A DNA stretch of 27,628 bases from UBA6136 sp044351045. GTDB lineage: Bacteria; Pseudomonadota; Gammaproteobacteria; Methylococcales; Methylococcaceae. This document shows positions 9,527 to 17,531 of the stretch, piece by piece. The DNA lies in NCBI GenBank assembly GCA_044351045.1, contig JBILGM010000043.1:1-27628 (forward strand), in the 5' to 3' direction. Under the pieces are notes generated by a model. The model did not search any database, was not told the origin of the DNA, and saw nothing but the letters and a program-made list of their open reading frames with translations. Made by a program: the position numbers and the translations under genes. Position 1 is the stretch's first letter. Each line of letters starts with the position of its first letter.

Positions 9527-11780
9527 ACGCCTCGGTTACCCGTTCCACCGCGAAGGACAATTCGCCGCCTTTAACTCCGATTCGAGCCACGCCCCCGCCC
9601 GCCAGCGTTCCGAAAAGAATTTCCTCGGCCAAGGGTTTCTTGATCTTTTCCTGGATGACCCGACTCATCGGTCGAGCGCCCATTTGCGGGTCGAAGCCAT
9701 GTTCGGCAAGCCATTCCCTCGCCTCCGGTTCCAGAACCACCGACACCCGTTTTTCGGCCAACTGGGTTTCGAGTTCAAACATGAACTTGTCAACTACCTG
9801 CGCAATGATTTCGATATTCAGCGGCTGGAACTGGATGACTGCATCCAGGCGGTTGCGGAATTCCGGGGAGAATGACCGCTCGATCACCTTCATGCTGTCG
9901 GTTGAGTGATCCTGTTGCGTGAAGCCGATGGATGCACGTCCTCCCTCACTGGCTCCGGCGTTGGTGGTCATCACCAGGATGATGTTGCGGAAGTCGGCCT
10001 TGCGCCCGTTGTTGTCAGTCAGCGTGCCGTGATCCATCACCTGCAGCAGCAGGTTGAAGACATCCGGGTGGGCTTTCTCGATTTCATCCAGCAGGACGAC
10101 CGCATGAGGGTGCTTGGTGACTTCCTCGGTCAGCAGACCACCTTGATCGAAACCGACATAGCCGGGAGGGGCGCCGATGAGCCGGGAGACCGTGTGGCGC
10201 TCCATGTATTCCGACATGTCATAGCGCAGCAACTCGACACCGAGCACCTTGGACAATTGTCGCGTGACCTCCGTTTTGCCGACACCGGTGGGGCCGGCGA
10301 AGAGAAAACAGCCGATGGGCTTTTGCGCCTCGCGTAGCCCCGCCCGGGAGAGTTTGATCGCGGCGGAAAGGGCCGTGATCGCCTCGTTCTGTCCGAAGAC
10401 CAGCATCCGTAGATTCTTTTCCAGGTCGCGTAATTTGTCCTTATCATTGGTAGACACGGTTTTTGGCGGAATCCGCGCGATCTTCGACACGATGTCCTCG
10501 ATCTCCAGCGTCCCGATCTGCTTCCTCCGCCTTGAGGCAGGCAACAATCGCTGCCCTGCGCCCGCCTCGTCGATCACATCAATGGCCTTGTCCGGCAGGT
10601 GCCGGTCCGTAATGTAGCGGTCAGAGAGTTCAGCCGCTGTCCGCAGCGCTGCCAGTGAATACTTAACCTCATGATGCTCCTCGAAGCGCGATTTGAGGCC
10701 CTTTAGGATCTGGAATGTTTCATCCACGGAAGGTTCGAGCACGTCGATTTTCTGGAATCGACGCGCCAAGGCGCGGTCCTTTTCAAAGATGCCACGATAT
10801 TCCTGATACGTAGTAGAGCCGATGCAGCGCAGATCGCCGGAGGCCAGCACTGGCTTGATCAGGTTGGAGGCATCCATTACGCCACCGGACGCTGACCCTG
10901 CTCCAATGATGGTGTGGATTTCGTCGATGAAGAGAATGGAATGGGGTTCCTTCTTTAGCTGAGCAAGCAGGGCCTTCAGCCGCTTTTCAAAGTCACCCCG
11001 ATACTTGGTCCCTGCCACCAGCGAACCGAGGTCCAGAGAGTAAATCGTGCTATTGGCCAGGACCTCGGGAACATCGCCCTCGACGATCTTCTTGGCCAAG
11101 CCTTCGGCAATCGCCGTTTTGCCAACCCCCGCCTCGCCAACCAGCAGGGGATTATTCTTGCGTCGACGGCAAAGCACTTGGAGGGTGCGTTCGATTTCGC
11201 CACGACGACCGATCAGTGGGTCGATCTTGCCCGAACGTGCCAGTTCGTTCAGATTTTCAGCAAATTTTTCAAGCGGGTTGGCCGCCGATGGTTCGCCCTC
11301 ATCGTTCGTGCCAGAGTCGGGTTTCTGCGAGGGTTCGGAATCATCGTGAAGTTTGGAGATCCCATGCGAAATGAAATTGACGACATCCAGCCGGCTGACA
11401 TCCTGCTGATTGAGCAGAAATACGGCATGAGAGTCCTGTTCGCTGAAGATCGCCACGAGAATATTGGCACCTGTGACTTCCTGATGACCGGATGACTGCA
11501 CATGAAAGGCCGCCCGCTGCAATACCCGCTGGAAGCCCAGGGTTGGTTGAGTTTCGCGCTTGATTCCGGGCGCGATCAGCGGGGTAGTTTCTTCGAGAAA
11601 GCCCGTCAACTCATGTTGCAGCTGCTCGATATTCGCGCCGCAGGCGTTCAGTACGCCGACGGCCGCTGAATTGTCCAGAATTGCCAGCAGCAAATGCTCC
11701 ACCGAAATGAATTCGTGCCGTTTATCGTAGGCAGACCGGAATGCCTGATTGAGAGAGAGCTCAAGTTCTTTGCTTAGCAT
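9513..11780 (-). CDS. clpA: ATP-dependent Clp protease ATP-binding subunit ClpA
   Basis: A 755-residue Hsp100 unfoldase that feeds substrates, including ClpS-delivered N-degron proteins, into ClpP. Two N-terminal Clp_N repeats (LELSLNQAF and LGFQRVLQRA) are followed by D1 with Walker A GEAGVGKT (215-222) and Walker B ILFIDEIHT. D2 has Walker A GPTGVGKT (496-503), Walker B VVLLDEIEKAHPD and sensor residues. The ClpP-docking tripeptide is IGF (618-620). The frame is open to 11837, but the ATG at 11780 gives the canonical MLSKELE start, has AAGGAG eight bases upstream, and yields nearly the E. coli length (758). It lies 98 bases downstream of clpS on the same strand. Confidence 0.97.
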   Translation of the reverse strand: MLSKELELSLNQAFRSAYDKRHEFISVEHLLLAILDNSAAVGVLNACGANIEQLQHELTGFLEETTPLIAPGIKRETQPTLGFQRVLQRAAFHVQSSGHQEVTGANILVAIFSEQDSHAVFLLNQQDVSRLDVVNFISHGISKLHDDSEPSQKPDSGTNDEGEPSAANPLEKFAENLNELARSGKIDPLIGRRGEIERTLQVLCRRRKNNPLLVGEAGVGKTAIAEGLAKKIVEGDVPEVLANSTIYSLDLGSLVAGTKYRGDFEKRLKALLAQLKKEPHSILFIDEIHTIIGAGSASGGVMDASNLIKPVLASGDLRCIGSTTYQEYRGIFEKDRALARRFQKIDVLEPSVDETFQILKGLKSRFEEHHEVKYSLAALRTAAELSDRYITDRHLPDKAIDVIDEAGAGQRLLPASRRRKQIGTLEIEDIVSKIARIPPKTVSTNDKDKLRDLEKNLRMLVFGQNEAITALSAAIKLSRAGLREAQKPIGCFLFAGPTGVGKTEVTRQLSKVLGVELLRYDMSEYMERHTVSRLIGAPPGYVGFDQGGLLTEEVTKHPHAVVLLDEIEKAHPDVFNLLLQVMDHGTLTDNNGRKADFRNIILVMTTNAGASEGGRASIGFTQQDHSTDSMKVIERSFSPEFRNRLDAVIQFQPLNIEIIAQVVDKFMFELETQLAEKRVSVVLEPEAREWLAEHGFDPQMGARPMSRVIQEKIKKPLAEEILFGTLAGGGVARIGVKGGELSFAVERVTEASEPA

Positions 11781-11839
11781 GATCGAACTCCTTGTGGCAC
11801 GAGGGCAGCCCTTTCGCGAGCTGCAGGATAAATACAAAT

Positions 11840-11861
11840 CCGGCTTGCGATGTCAGGCCGG
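11840..11861 (-). terminator. Candidate attenuator between clpS and clpA
   Basis: On the minus strand CCGGC, a 12-base loop and GCCGG are followed by ATTTGTATTTATCC, a T-rich run. The stem has only five pairs, so termination would be weak or partial. If real, it would lower clpA expression relative to clpS. Confidence 0.25.
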
Positions 11862-11878
11862 GAAGCGGCGATCTCAAC

Positions 11879-12199
11879 TCAGGCTTCGTCCATGTCGCAG
11901 AGCAGGGGATGCTGGTGCTGACGGGAATGATCATTAACCTGACGAACCTTAGTCTCGGCAATGTCGCGGGAATAAACCCCGCATACTCCAATGCCGCGGG
12001 TGTGGACATGAAGCATGACCTGAGTGGCTTTTTCCTCGTCCATACCGAAGAAAGCCTTGAGGATTTCCACCACGAACTCCATGGGCGTAAAGTCATCATT
12101 GATAAGGAAAACCTTGAAGAGCGGCGGACGCTTGCGCTTCGGTTTTACCTCCTGTACGGCAAGATCTTCATCGTGCTGGCTTTCAGGATGTTGTGCCAT
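11879..12199 (-). CDS. clpS: ATP-dependent Clp protease adapter protein ClpS
   Basis: A 106-residue N-recognin that binds N-terminal Leu, Phe, Tyr or Trp and hands the protein to ClpA. The flexible N-terminal extension is followed by PPLFKVFLINDD and then FTPMEFVVEIL. The pocket residues known from E. coli ClpS are conserved at matching positions: N34, D35, D36, T38, M40 and H66. The later VMLHVHTRG and GVCGVYSRDIAETK also match. The start is an ATG with GGAACGAG just upstream. It precedes clpA on the same strand, the usual order. Confidence 0.97.
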   Translation of the reverse strand: MAQHPESQHDEDLAVQEVKPKRKRPPLFKVFLINDDFTPMEFVVEILKAFFGMDEEKATQVMLHVHTRGIGVCGVYSRDIAETKVRQVNDHSRQHQHPLLCDMDEA

Positions 12200-12247
12200 C
12201 TCGTTCCGGTATGTTCGTCACTGTCATGGTCATCGAGGATGAAATTA

Positions 12248-12256
12248 AATATACCA
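12248..12256 (-). promoter_or_regulatory. Extended -10 promoter for clpS
   Basis: The minus strand reads TGGTATATT: a TG one base upstream of TATATT, five of six matches to the -10 consensus. The spacing to the clpS ATG gives a leader of about 40 bases. The -35 region (GGAACA at 17 bases) is poor, which is common for extended -10 promoters. Confidence 0.45.
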
Positions 12257-12274
12257 CCCAAATTCCGTCGTGTT

Positions 12275-12361
12275 CCACAGGCAACGGGTCATGCGAACCC
12301 CGCTCCGGTTGTTCGAGGCGCCGTGGGCGCAAGGGTTCCGTGGGCTTGCCCGAGCCTGTGG
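12275..12361. repeat. Long nested inverted-repeat element between clpS and nudJ promoters
   Basis: CCACAGGC (12275-12282) pairs perfectly with GCCTGTGG (12354-12361). Inside it CGGG (12285-12288) pairs with CCCG (12349-12352), GAACCC (12295-12300) with GGGTTC (12333-12338), and GCGCC (12318-12322) with GGCGC (12326-12330). All four stems are nested and compatible, giving 23 base pairs in 87 bases. It lies between the outward-facing -10 boxes of clpS and nudJ, so neither predicted transcript would contain it whole. It could be a small RNA, a protein-binding site or a degenerate mobile repeat. I tried a tRNA cloverleaf on both strands and it does not fit. Confidence 0.45.
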
Positions 12362-12367
12362 CATAAT
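12362..12367 (+). promoter_or_regulatory. Candidate -10 box for nudJ-mnmA
   Basis: CATAAT matches the -10 consensus at five of six positions and lies about 54 bases before the nudJ start. It abuts the right arm of the inverted repeat at 12275-12361, so anything binding that dyad could affect this promoter. No good -35 box was found. Confidence 0.35.
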
Positions 12368-12420
12368 TTAGCGACTACTTTCGCCCCCAAGTCCAGCTTT
12401 CTCAGTGTCCTTTCGTACCC

Positions 12421-12894
12421 ATGCCGATTGAAAACATCTCCGCTGCGGGCCGACCCCGGGTGACGGTAGCCGCGCTGGTTGAGCGGGAGGGCCGTTTCCT
12501 GTTTGTCGAGGAACGCGATGATCGCGGCCGGCTTGTGATCAATCAGCCGGCGGGCCATGTTGAGGCCGGAGAGTCCTTGCCGGACGCCATGGTGCGCGAA
12601 ACTTTTGAGGAGACTGGTTGGCATGTCATTCCAGATGCGCTGGTCAGTACCTATTTGTGGAGTCGGGCGGATCGCGGCCTGTCTTATTTCAGAGTTGCCA
12701 TGGCCGCGCTTGGCGAGGGCCACGACGAAACAGCCCCGCTGGACAAGGGTATCGTCCGGCCGATCTGGCTGTCTCGAGAGGAGTTGATCGATTGCCGCGA
12801 CCGCCATCGCAGTGAACTGGTATTGCGTTGCGTTGACGATTATCTGGCCGGTGAGCGTTATCCGCTGACCGTGTTGAAATCCCTGCTGGGCTGA
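12421..12894 (+). CDS. nudJ: Nudix phosphohydrolase NudJ
   Basis: A 157-residue Nudix hydrolase. The Nudix box is complete at residues 45-67: G45, E51, R59, E60, E63, E64, G66. Relatives named NudJ hydrolyse thiamine-pyrimidine pyrophosphate and nucleoside di- and triphosphates. The N-terminal PRVTVAALVEREGRFLFVEE and the segment QPAGHVEAGESL are typical of this subgroup, and the position immediately upstream of mnmA is the usual one in gammaproteobacteria. The substrate cannot be read from the sequence. The mnmA ATG follows six bases after the stop, so the two are probably co-transcribed. Confidence 0.88.
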   Translation: MPIENISAAGRPRVTVAALVEREGRFLFVEERDDRGRLVINQPAGHVEAGESLPDAMVRETFEETGWHVIPDALVSTYLWSRADRGLSYFRVAMAALGEGHDETAPLDKGIVRPIWLSREELIDCRDRHRSELVLRCVDDYLAGERYPLTVLKSLLG

Positions 12895-12900
12895 GGGAGC

Positions 12901-14010
12901 ATGGCGCAGAGAGTGATTGTCGGCATGTCCGGCGGGGTGGACTCCTCGGTCAGTGCCTTGCGGCTTTTGGAACAGGGGTATGAGGTCACGGGCCTATTCA
13001 TGAAGAACTGGGACGAGGACGACGGCACCGAATTCTGTACCGCCAAGGAGGATCTTGCCGATGCCCAGGGTGTTTGCGATCGGCTCGGCATTTCCTTGCA
13101 AACCGTCAACTTTGCCGCCGAGTACTGGAACAATGTGTTCGAGGTCTTCCTGCAGGAATATTCGGCAGGCCGCACCCCCAACCCCGACATCCTTTGCAAT
13201 AAGGAAATCAAGTTCAAGGCTTTTCTTGATTACGCCCAGGATCTCGGTGCCGATCTGATTGCGACCGGCCATTACGCCCGAATTGCATCAAGCGAGGGGC
13301 AATCTCGTCTGCTCAAGGGCCAGGACAGCAATAAGGATCAGACCTATTTCATCTACGCCCTAGGTCAATCTCAGCTGGCCAAGACGCTGTTCCCGATCGG
13401 AGATCTGGAGAAGCCTGAAGTCCGGCGGCTTGCCAACGAGGCCGGCTTTGACAATGCCCGCAAGCGCGACAGTACCGGCATCTGTTTCATCGGAGAGCGT
13501 CGCTTCAAGGAGTTCCTGCAGCGCTATCTTCCTGCCCAGCCCGGCACCATTGAAACGATCGAAGGCGAGGTCTTGGGCCAGCATGAAGGATTGATGTACT
13601 ACACGCTGGGTCAACGCCGGGGGTTTGGTGTCGGCGGTATCAAGGGTGCGGACCATGAAGCTTGGTACGTCCTGGCCAAGGACCTCGAGCGTAATGTCCT
13701 GATAGTGGGCCAAGGCCATGATCACCCGTGGATGCTCTCGGATAGCCTGGAGGCCGGTACGCTCGACTGGTGCGAGGATTTCAGTCTGGAGACCCCGCTA
13801 CGCTGTGCCGCCAAAACCCGCTATCGCCAGCCCGATCAAGCGTGTGAGGTGGAGCTGCTCAACGATGGTCGCTGCAGTGTCCGTTTCGAAGCCCCGCAAC
13901 GGGCGGTGACGCCCGGTCAGTCCGTGGTCTTTTACCAGGGAGATGAGTGCCTCGGTGGCGGCATCATCGAATCCGCCAAGTTTCAAGGTCGACCCACCGG
14001 CCTGATTTAA
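12901..14010 (+). CDS. mnmA: tRNA-specific 2-thiouridylase MnmA
   Basis: A 369-residue enzyme that thiolates U34 of tRNA-Lys, -Glu and -Gln, using ATP for adenylation and sulfur relayed by TusE. The PP-loop SGGVDSS is at residues 10-16. The catalytic cysteines are C99 (in NPDILCNKEIKF) and C195 (in STGICFIGERRF), matching C102 and C199 of E. coli. GHYAR and the YYTLGQRRGFGVGG stretch are also conserved. The ATG at 12901 has GAGGGAG just upstream. In E. coli and Pseudomonas hflD normally follows mnmA before purB; here nothing codes between 14010 and 14142. Confidence 0.97.
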   Translation: MAQRVIVGMSGGVDSSVSALRLLEQGYEVTGLFMKNWDEDDGTEFCTAKEDLADAQGVCDRLGISLQTVNFAAEYWNNVFEVFLQEYSAGRTPNPDILCNKEIKFKAFLDYAQDLGADLIATGHYARIASSEGQSRLLKGQDSNKDQTYFIYALGQSQLAKTLFPIGDLEKPEVRRLANEAGFDNARKRDSTGICFIGERRFKEFLQRYLPAQPGTIETIEGEVLGQHEGLMYYTLGQRRGFGVGGIKGADHEAWYVLAKDLERNVLIVGQGHDHPWMLSDSLEAGTLDWCEDFSLETPLRCAAKTRYRQPDQACEVELLNDGRCSVRFEAPQRAVTPGQSVVFYQGDECLGGGIIESAKFQGRPTGLI

Positions 14011-14141
14011 GCCCTGAAACCAGTTGTCTGGGTACCGGATAAGGAAGGGGCTGACTGACTGACCCAATATCCACCGCAGTTGAACTTAGAATGCAACTCC
14101 CGGACGCATAGCCGCTTCACCTTCTCACTTATGGTCTCTCT

Positions 14142-15509
14142 ATGGCATTGACTCATCTTTCTCCCATTGACGGGCGCTACGCCGACAAGGTCGAGCCGCT
14201 GCGGTCGATTCTCAGCGAATTTGGCCTGATCCGCTATAGGGTCCTGGTCGAAGTGCGCTGGCTGCAAGCGCTGGCGGCCGAGCTGAAGATCGCCGAGGTG
14301 CCGCCCCTGAGCGCCGGCGCAAGGGATACGCTGGAGCGCATTTTCACCGGTTTCAGTGTCGAGGATGCGGAACGGGTCAAGACCATCGAGCGCACCACCA
14401 ATCACGACGTCAAGGCGGTTGAATACTTCCTCAAGGAAAAGATCACGGGCCATGCCGAATTGGAGGCGGTCAGTGAATTCATTCACTTTGCCTGTACGTC
14501 CGAGGACATCAATAACCTTGCATACGGACTGATGATCCGTGAAGCCAGTGATACGGTGCTAATGCCGGAGATGCACAAGGTGATCGGTGCGATCGGGCAG
14601 AAAGCGCAGGATTACGCGGCACAACCCATGCTCTCCCGGACGCATGGTCAGCCCGCTACGCCCTCGACGATGGGCAAGGAGTTCGCCAATGTCGCGGTCC
14701 GGCTCGCTCGTCAGGCACGCCAGGCCGAGGCCGTGGAGATTCTCGGGAAGATCAACGGCGCGGTTGGGAATTACAATGCACATCAAGTCGCCTATCCGGA
14801 GATCGACTGGCCGGCTTTTTCCCGGTCCTTCGTCGAATCGCTGGGTCTGGTGTTCAATCCCTACACGACCCAGATTGAACCGCACGATTATCTGGCGGAA
14901 ATCTTCCACGCCTTGTCGCGCTTCAATACCGTGCTGATGGATTTTGACCGGGATGTCTGGGGTTACATTTCCCTGGGCTTCTTCAAACAGAAAACCGTCC
15001 CCGGCGAGGTTGGTTCCTCGACCATGCCGCACAAGGTGAATCCGATCGATTTCGAGAATTCCGAAGGCAATCTGGGTCTGGCCAATGCGGTGTTTTCCCA
15101 CTTGGCGGAAAAGCTGCCCATTTCTCGCTGGCAGCGAGATCTGACTGATTCCACCGTATTGCGGAATATCGGTGTCGGCATGGCACATTCACTGATCGCG
15201 CTGCAGGCGACCCTGAAAGGGATTTCCAAATTGGAGATCAATGCAGACGCGCTGGAAGCCGACCTGACAGCGAATCCGGAGGTGCTCGCTGAGCCGATCC
15301 AGACCGTCATGCGGCGCTACGGGATCGAGAAGCCCTATGAGAAACTCAAGGATCTGACCCGTGGCCAGCGCATCGATAGCGACTCGCTGACGGCATTCAT
15401 CCATCAGCTGGAGATACCCGAGTCTGCCCGCCAGCAACTCCTGGAGCTGAGCCCTCGCGACTACACCGGTTATGCCGAATTGCTGGCGCGTTCGATTTCG
15501 GTCGCCTGA
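14142..15509 (+). CDS. purB: Adenylosuccinate lyase
   Basis: A 455-residue fumarase-superfamily enzyme that cleaves SAICAR to AICAR and adenylosuccinate to AMP in purine synthesis. The superfamily signature GSSTMPHKVNP lies near residue 290. The N-terminal LSPIDGRYADKVEPL, the general acid region TRTHGQPATP (also seen as SRTHGQPATP), HFACTSEDINN and the C-terminal YTGYAELLAR are diagnostic. The length matches E. coli PurB (456). An ATG at 14131 is out of frame, so 14142 is used; no strong ribosome-binding site is seen. The 131-base leader carries a CTGA triplet repeat near 14051 and no clear promoter. Confidence 0.97.
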   Translation: MALTHLSPIDGRYADKVEPLRSILSEFGLIRYRVLVEVRWLQALAAELKIAEVPPLSAGARDTLERIFTGFSVEDAERVKTIERTTNHDVKAVEYFLKEKITGHAELEAVSEFIHFACTSEDINNLAYGLMIREASDTVLMPEMHKVIGAIGQKAQDYAAQPMLSRTHGQPATPSTMGKEFANVAVRLARQARQAEAVEILGKINGAVGNYNAHQVAYPEIDWPAFSRSFVESLGLVFNPYTTQIEPHDYLAEIFHALSRFNTVLMDFDRDVWGYISLGFFKQKTVPGEVGSSTMPHKVNPIDFENSEGNLGLANAVFSHLAEKLPISRWQRDLTDSTVLRNIGVGMAHSLIALQATLKGISKLEINADALEADLTANPEVLAEPIQTVMRRYGIEKPYEKLKDLTRGQRIDSDSLTAFIHQLEIPESARQQLLELSPRDYTGYAELLARSISVA

Positions 15510-15540
15510 CCCCAACCCTCTCACCTCGCAAAAGAGTATC

Positions 15541-16164
15541 ATGCTGAAACACATCGCATTCATCGCCCTCCTGACCGGCTTCGTGAGTCCTCAGGTAATG
15601 GCGGCCACCCCTGAACAGCGGCTGAAAAACTTTCTCGCCAAGGCGACGACCTTGCAGGCGGATTTCACCCAGGTACAGGTCGACGAAAAAGGGAATCTCG
15701 GCAAGCGCAGCACTGGGGTCTTTTACCTTCAGCGGCCTGGCAAGTTCCGCTGGAACTATCAGAATCCCTATAATCAGGAGATCGTTTCCGGCGCCGGCAA
15801 GGTCTGGTTCTATGACAAGGATCTCGAGCAGGTGACGGCCAAAAAGCTGACGCAGGCGATTGGTTCTACGCCAGCCTTATTGCTGACCGGTGAGGTACCG
15901 CTGGAGAAGAATTTCACCATCGAGAATCAATCGGATGAGGAGGGCATTGCCATCATCAAGCTGATCCCCAAGTCCGAGGAGAGTGGCTTCAAATACGTGC
16001 AGATCGGTCTGGAAAATAACTCGCTGGTCGGTATGGAGCTGCATGACAACTTTGGTCAGTTGACCCGGATTTATTTCGAGAACATGAAAACCAGCCTACG
16101 ACTCGATCCCGAGTTATTCACCTTCACGCCGCCGCCCGGCGTCGATGTCTTCGAGGATCAATAG
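15541..16164 (+). CDS. lolA: Outer-membrane lipoprotein carrier protein LolA
   Basis: A 207-residue periplasmic chaperone that carries lipoproteins from LolCDE to LolB. The ATG at 15541 starts a clear signal peptide: a lysine, then a hydrophobic core (IAFIALLTGFV), with cleavage after VMA near residue 21. The frame is open back to 15472, but starts there would bury the signal peptide and overlap purB. Mature motifs include LQADFTQ, YLQRPGKFRW, WFYDKDLEQVT, TPALLL and a C-terminal LRLDPELFTF. A purine-rich AAAGAG precedes the ATG. It lies 31 bases after purB and just upstream of rarA, its common neighbour. Confidence 0.95.
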   Translation: MLKHIAFIALLTGFVSPQVMAATPEQRLKNFLAKATTLQADFTQVQVDEKGNLGKRSTGVFYLQRPGKFRWNYQNPYNQEIVSGAGKVWFYDKDLEQVTAKKLTQAIGSTPALLLTGEVPLEKNFTIENQSDEEGIAIIKLIPKSEESGFKYVQIGLENNSLVGMELHDNFGQLTRIYFENMKTSLRLDPELFTFTPPPGVDVFEDQ

Positions 16165-16214
16165 TCCGGTAAATCTCCAACCGGTCGATCTTGCCCAATG
16201 ATGCGGATGCCTTG

Positions 16215-17516
16215 ATGAACAGTCGGATTCAGAAACCTCTGGCCGATCGCATGCGGCCAAGGTGTTTGGATGAATACATCGGGCAGAAACATCTGATCGC
16301 TCCGGGCAAGCCCCTCTCTGAGGCCATCAAGGCAGGTCGCCTTCACTCGATGATTTTCTGGGGGCCGCCCGGTACCGGCAAGACGACACTGGCCAGGCTG
16401 GTGGCGCACCATGCCGATGCCGAGTTTGCGACTCTTTCCGCCGTGTTGTCCGGCGTTAAGGACATTCGAGAACAGGTGGCCGAGGCGCGGCGCGTGCTAG
16501 CCGAGTCGGGTCGGCGCACCTTGTTGTTTGTCGACGAAGTCCACCGCTTCAACAAATCGCAGCAGGATGCCTTTCTGCCCCATGTCGAGGACGGCACCTT
16601 CTGTTTCATTGGCGCGACCACGGAGAACCCATCGTTTGAACTGAACAACGCCTTGCTGTCCCGTGCCCGCGTCTATGTGCTGAGATCGTTGTCGGAAGCC
16701 GATTTGCTGGCGGTGCTGGAGCAGGCGCTGACTGACCCGGAGCGGGGTTATGGTCAGTTGCGGATGGGTCTCGCCGATGAATTGCGGCAGTGGTATGCGC
16801 AGTCGGCCGATGGCGATGCCCGAAAACTGCTCAACCTGCTTGAAATTACCCTGGATCTGGTGGAGCCGGGTCAAGCGACCATCACTCCGGAACTGGCCCG
16901 CGAGGTCTTGTCGGGCGGCGGTGTTCGGCGCTTCGATAATCAGGGCGAGGACTTTTACAATCAAATCTCAGCTTTGCATAAATCCGTGCGCGGCAGTTCC
17001 CCCGATGCGTCGCTGTACTGGTTTTGTCGTATGCTGGATGGTGGGATCGACCCGCTGTATCTGGCGCGCCGTATCGTACGCATTGCCAGCGAGGATATCG
17101 GCAATGCCGACCCTCGCGGACTGGAACTGGCGTTGAATGCCTGGGATGTCCAGGAGCGGCTGGGCAGCCCAGAAGGCGAGCTGGCCATGGCCCAGGCAGT
17201 GGTCTATCTGGCTTGCGCACCGAAGAGCAACGCGGTGTATGTTGCCTACAAGGCCGCCAAGGCCGATGCGGCGGCCACCGGCAGTCTCGAAGTGCCGCTG
17301 CACCTCCGTAATGCCCCGACCGGGCTGATGCGCCAGCTCGATTATGGTAAGGCGTACCGCTATGCCCATGACGAACCCGATGCCTACGCCGTCGGCGAGC
17401 AGTATTTCCCGGAAGGTCTGCCGCCGCGTGAATACTATCGACCCGTGCCGCGTGGGCTCGAAATCAAGATCGCGGAAAAGCTGGCCCGCTTGCGCGCTCT
17501 GGATAAGGCCCGCTGA
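16215..17516 (+). CDS. rarA: Replication-associated recombination protein A (MgsA/RarA)
   Basis: A 433-residue AAA+ ATPase of the clamp-loader clade that acts at stalled replication forks and single-stranded DNA ends. Walker A GPPGTGKT is at residues 50-57 and Walker B VDEVH at 106-110, followed by RFNKSQQDAFLPH, the sensor GATTENPSFE and the arginine-finger segment LLSRARVY. The C-terminal MgsA domain has SALHKSVRGS, DPLYLARR, ASEDIGNADPR and YLACAPKSNAVY. I chose the ATG at 16215 over a TTG at 16191 because the resulting MNSRIQKPLADRMRP resembles family N termini; neither has a strong ribosome-binding site. It follows lolA closely and is 15 bases before birA. Confidence 0.95.
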   Translation: MNSRIQKPLADRMRPRCLDEYIGQKHLIAPGKPLSEAIKAGRLHSMIFWGPPGTGKTTLARLVAHHADAEFATLSAVLSGVKDIREQVAEARRVLAESGRRTLLFVDEVHRFNKSQQDAFLPHVEDGTFCFIGATTENPSFELNNALLSRARVYVLRSLSEADLLAVLEQALTDPERGYGQLRMGLADELRQWYAQSADGDARKLLNLLEITLDLVEPGQATITPELAREVLSGGGVRRFDNQGEDFYNQISALHKSVRGSSPDASLYWFCRMLDGGIDPLYLARRIVRIASEDIGNADPRGLELALNAWDVQERLGSPEGELAMAQAVVYLACAPKSNAVYVAYKAAKADAAATGSLEVPLHLRNAPTGLMRQLDYGKAYRYAHDEPDAYAVGEQYFPEGLPPREYYRPVPRGLEIKIAEKLARLRALDKAR

Positions 17517-17531
17517 TCGTCACTCATCACC

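Noticed and set aside
12275..12361. tRNA gene, suggested by the 87-base length, paired ends and a GGGGTTCGCA stretch on the minus strand
   Set aside because: No arrangement gives a 7-bp acceptor stem with a 7-base T loop, a 7-base anticodon loop and a D arm on either strand. E. coli has a serine tRNA near infA, but none is here.
11792..12463. 223-codon plus-strand frame
   Set aside because: It is antisense to clpS and its promoter, and its end overlaps the start of nudJ in another frame. It has no conserved motif and no ribosome-binding site.
14051..14066. CTGA tandem repeat as a phase-variation tract upstream of purB
   Set aside because: There are only about three units, and purB is an essential-type gene. 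Too short to support slippage.
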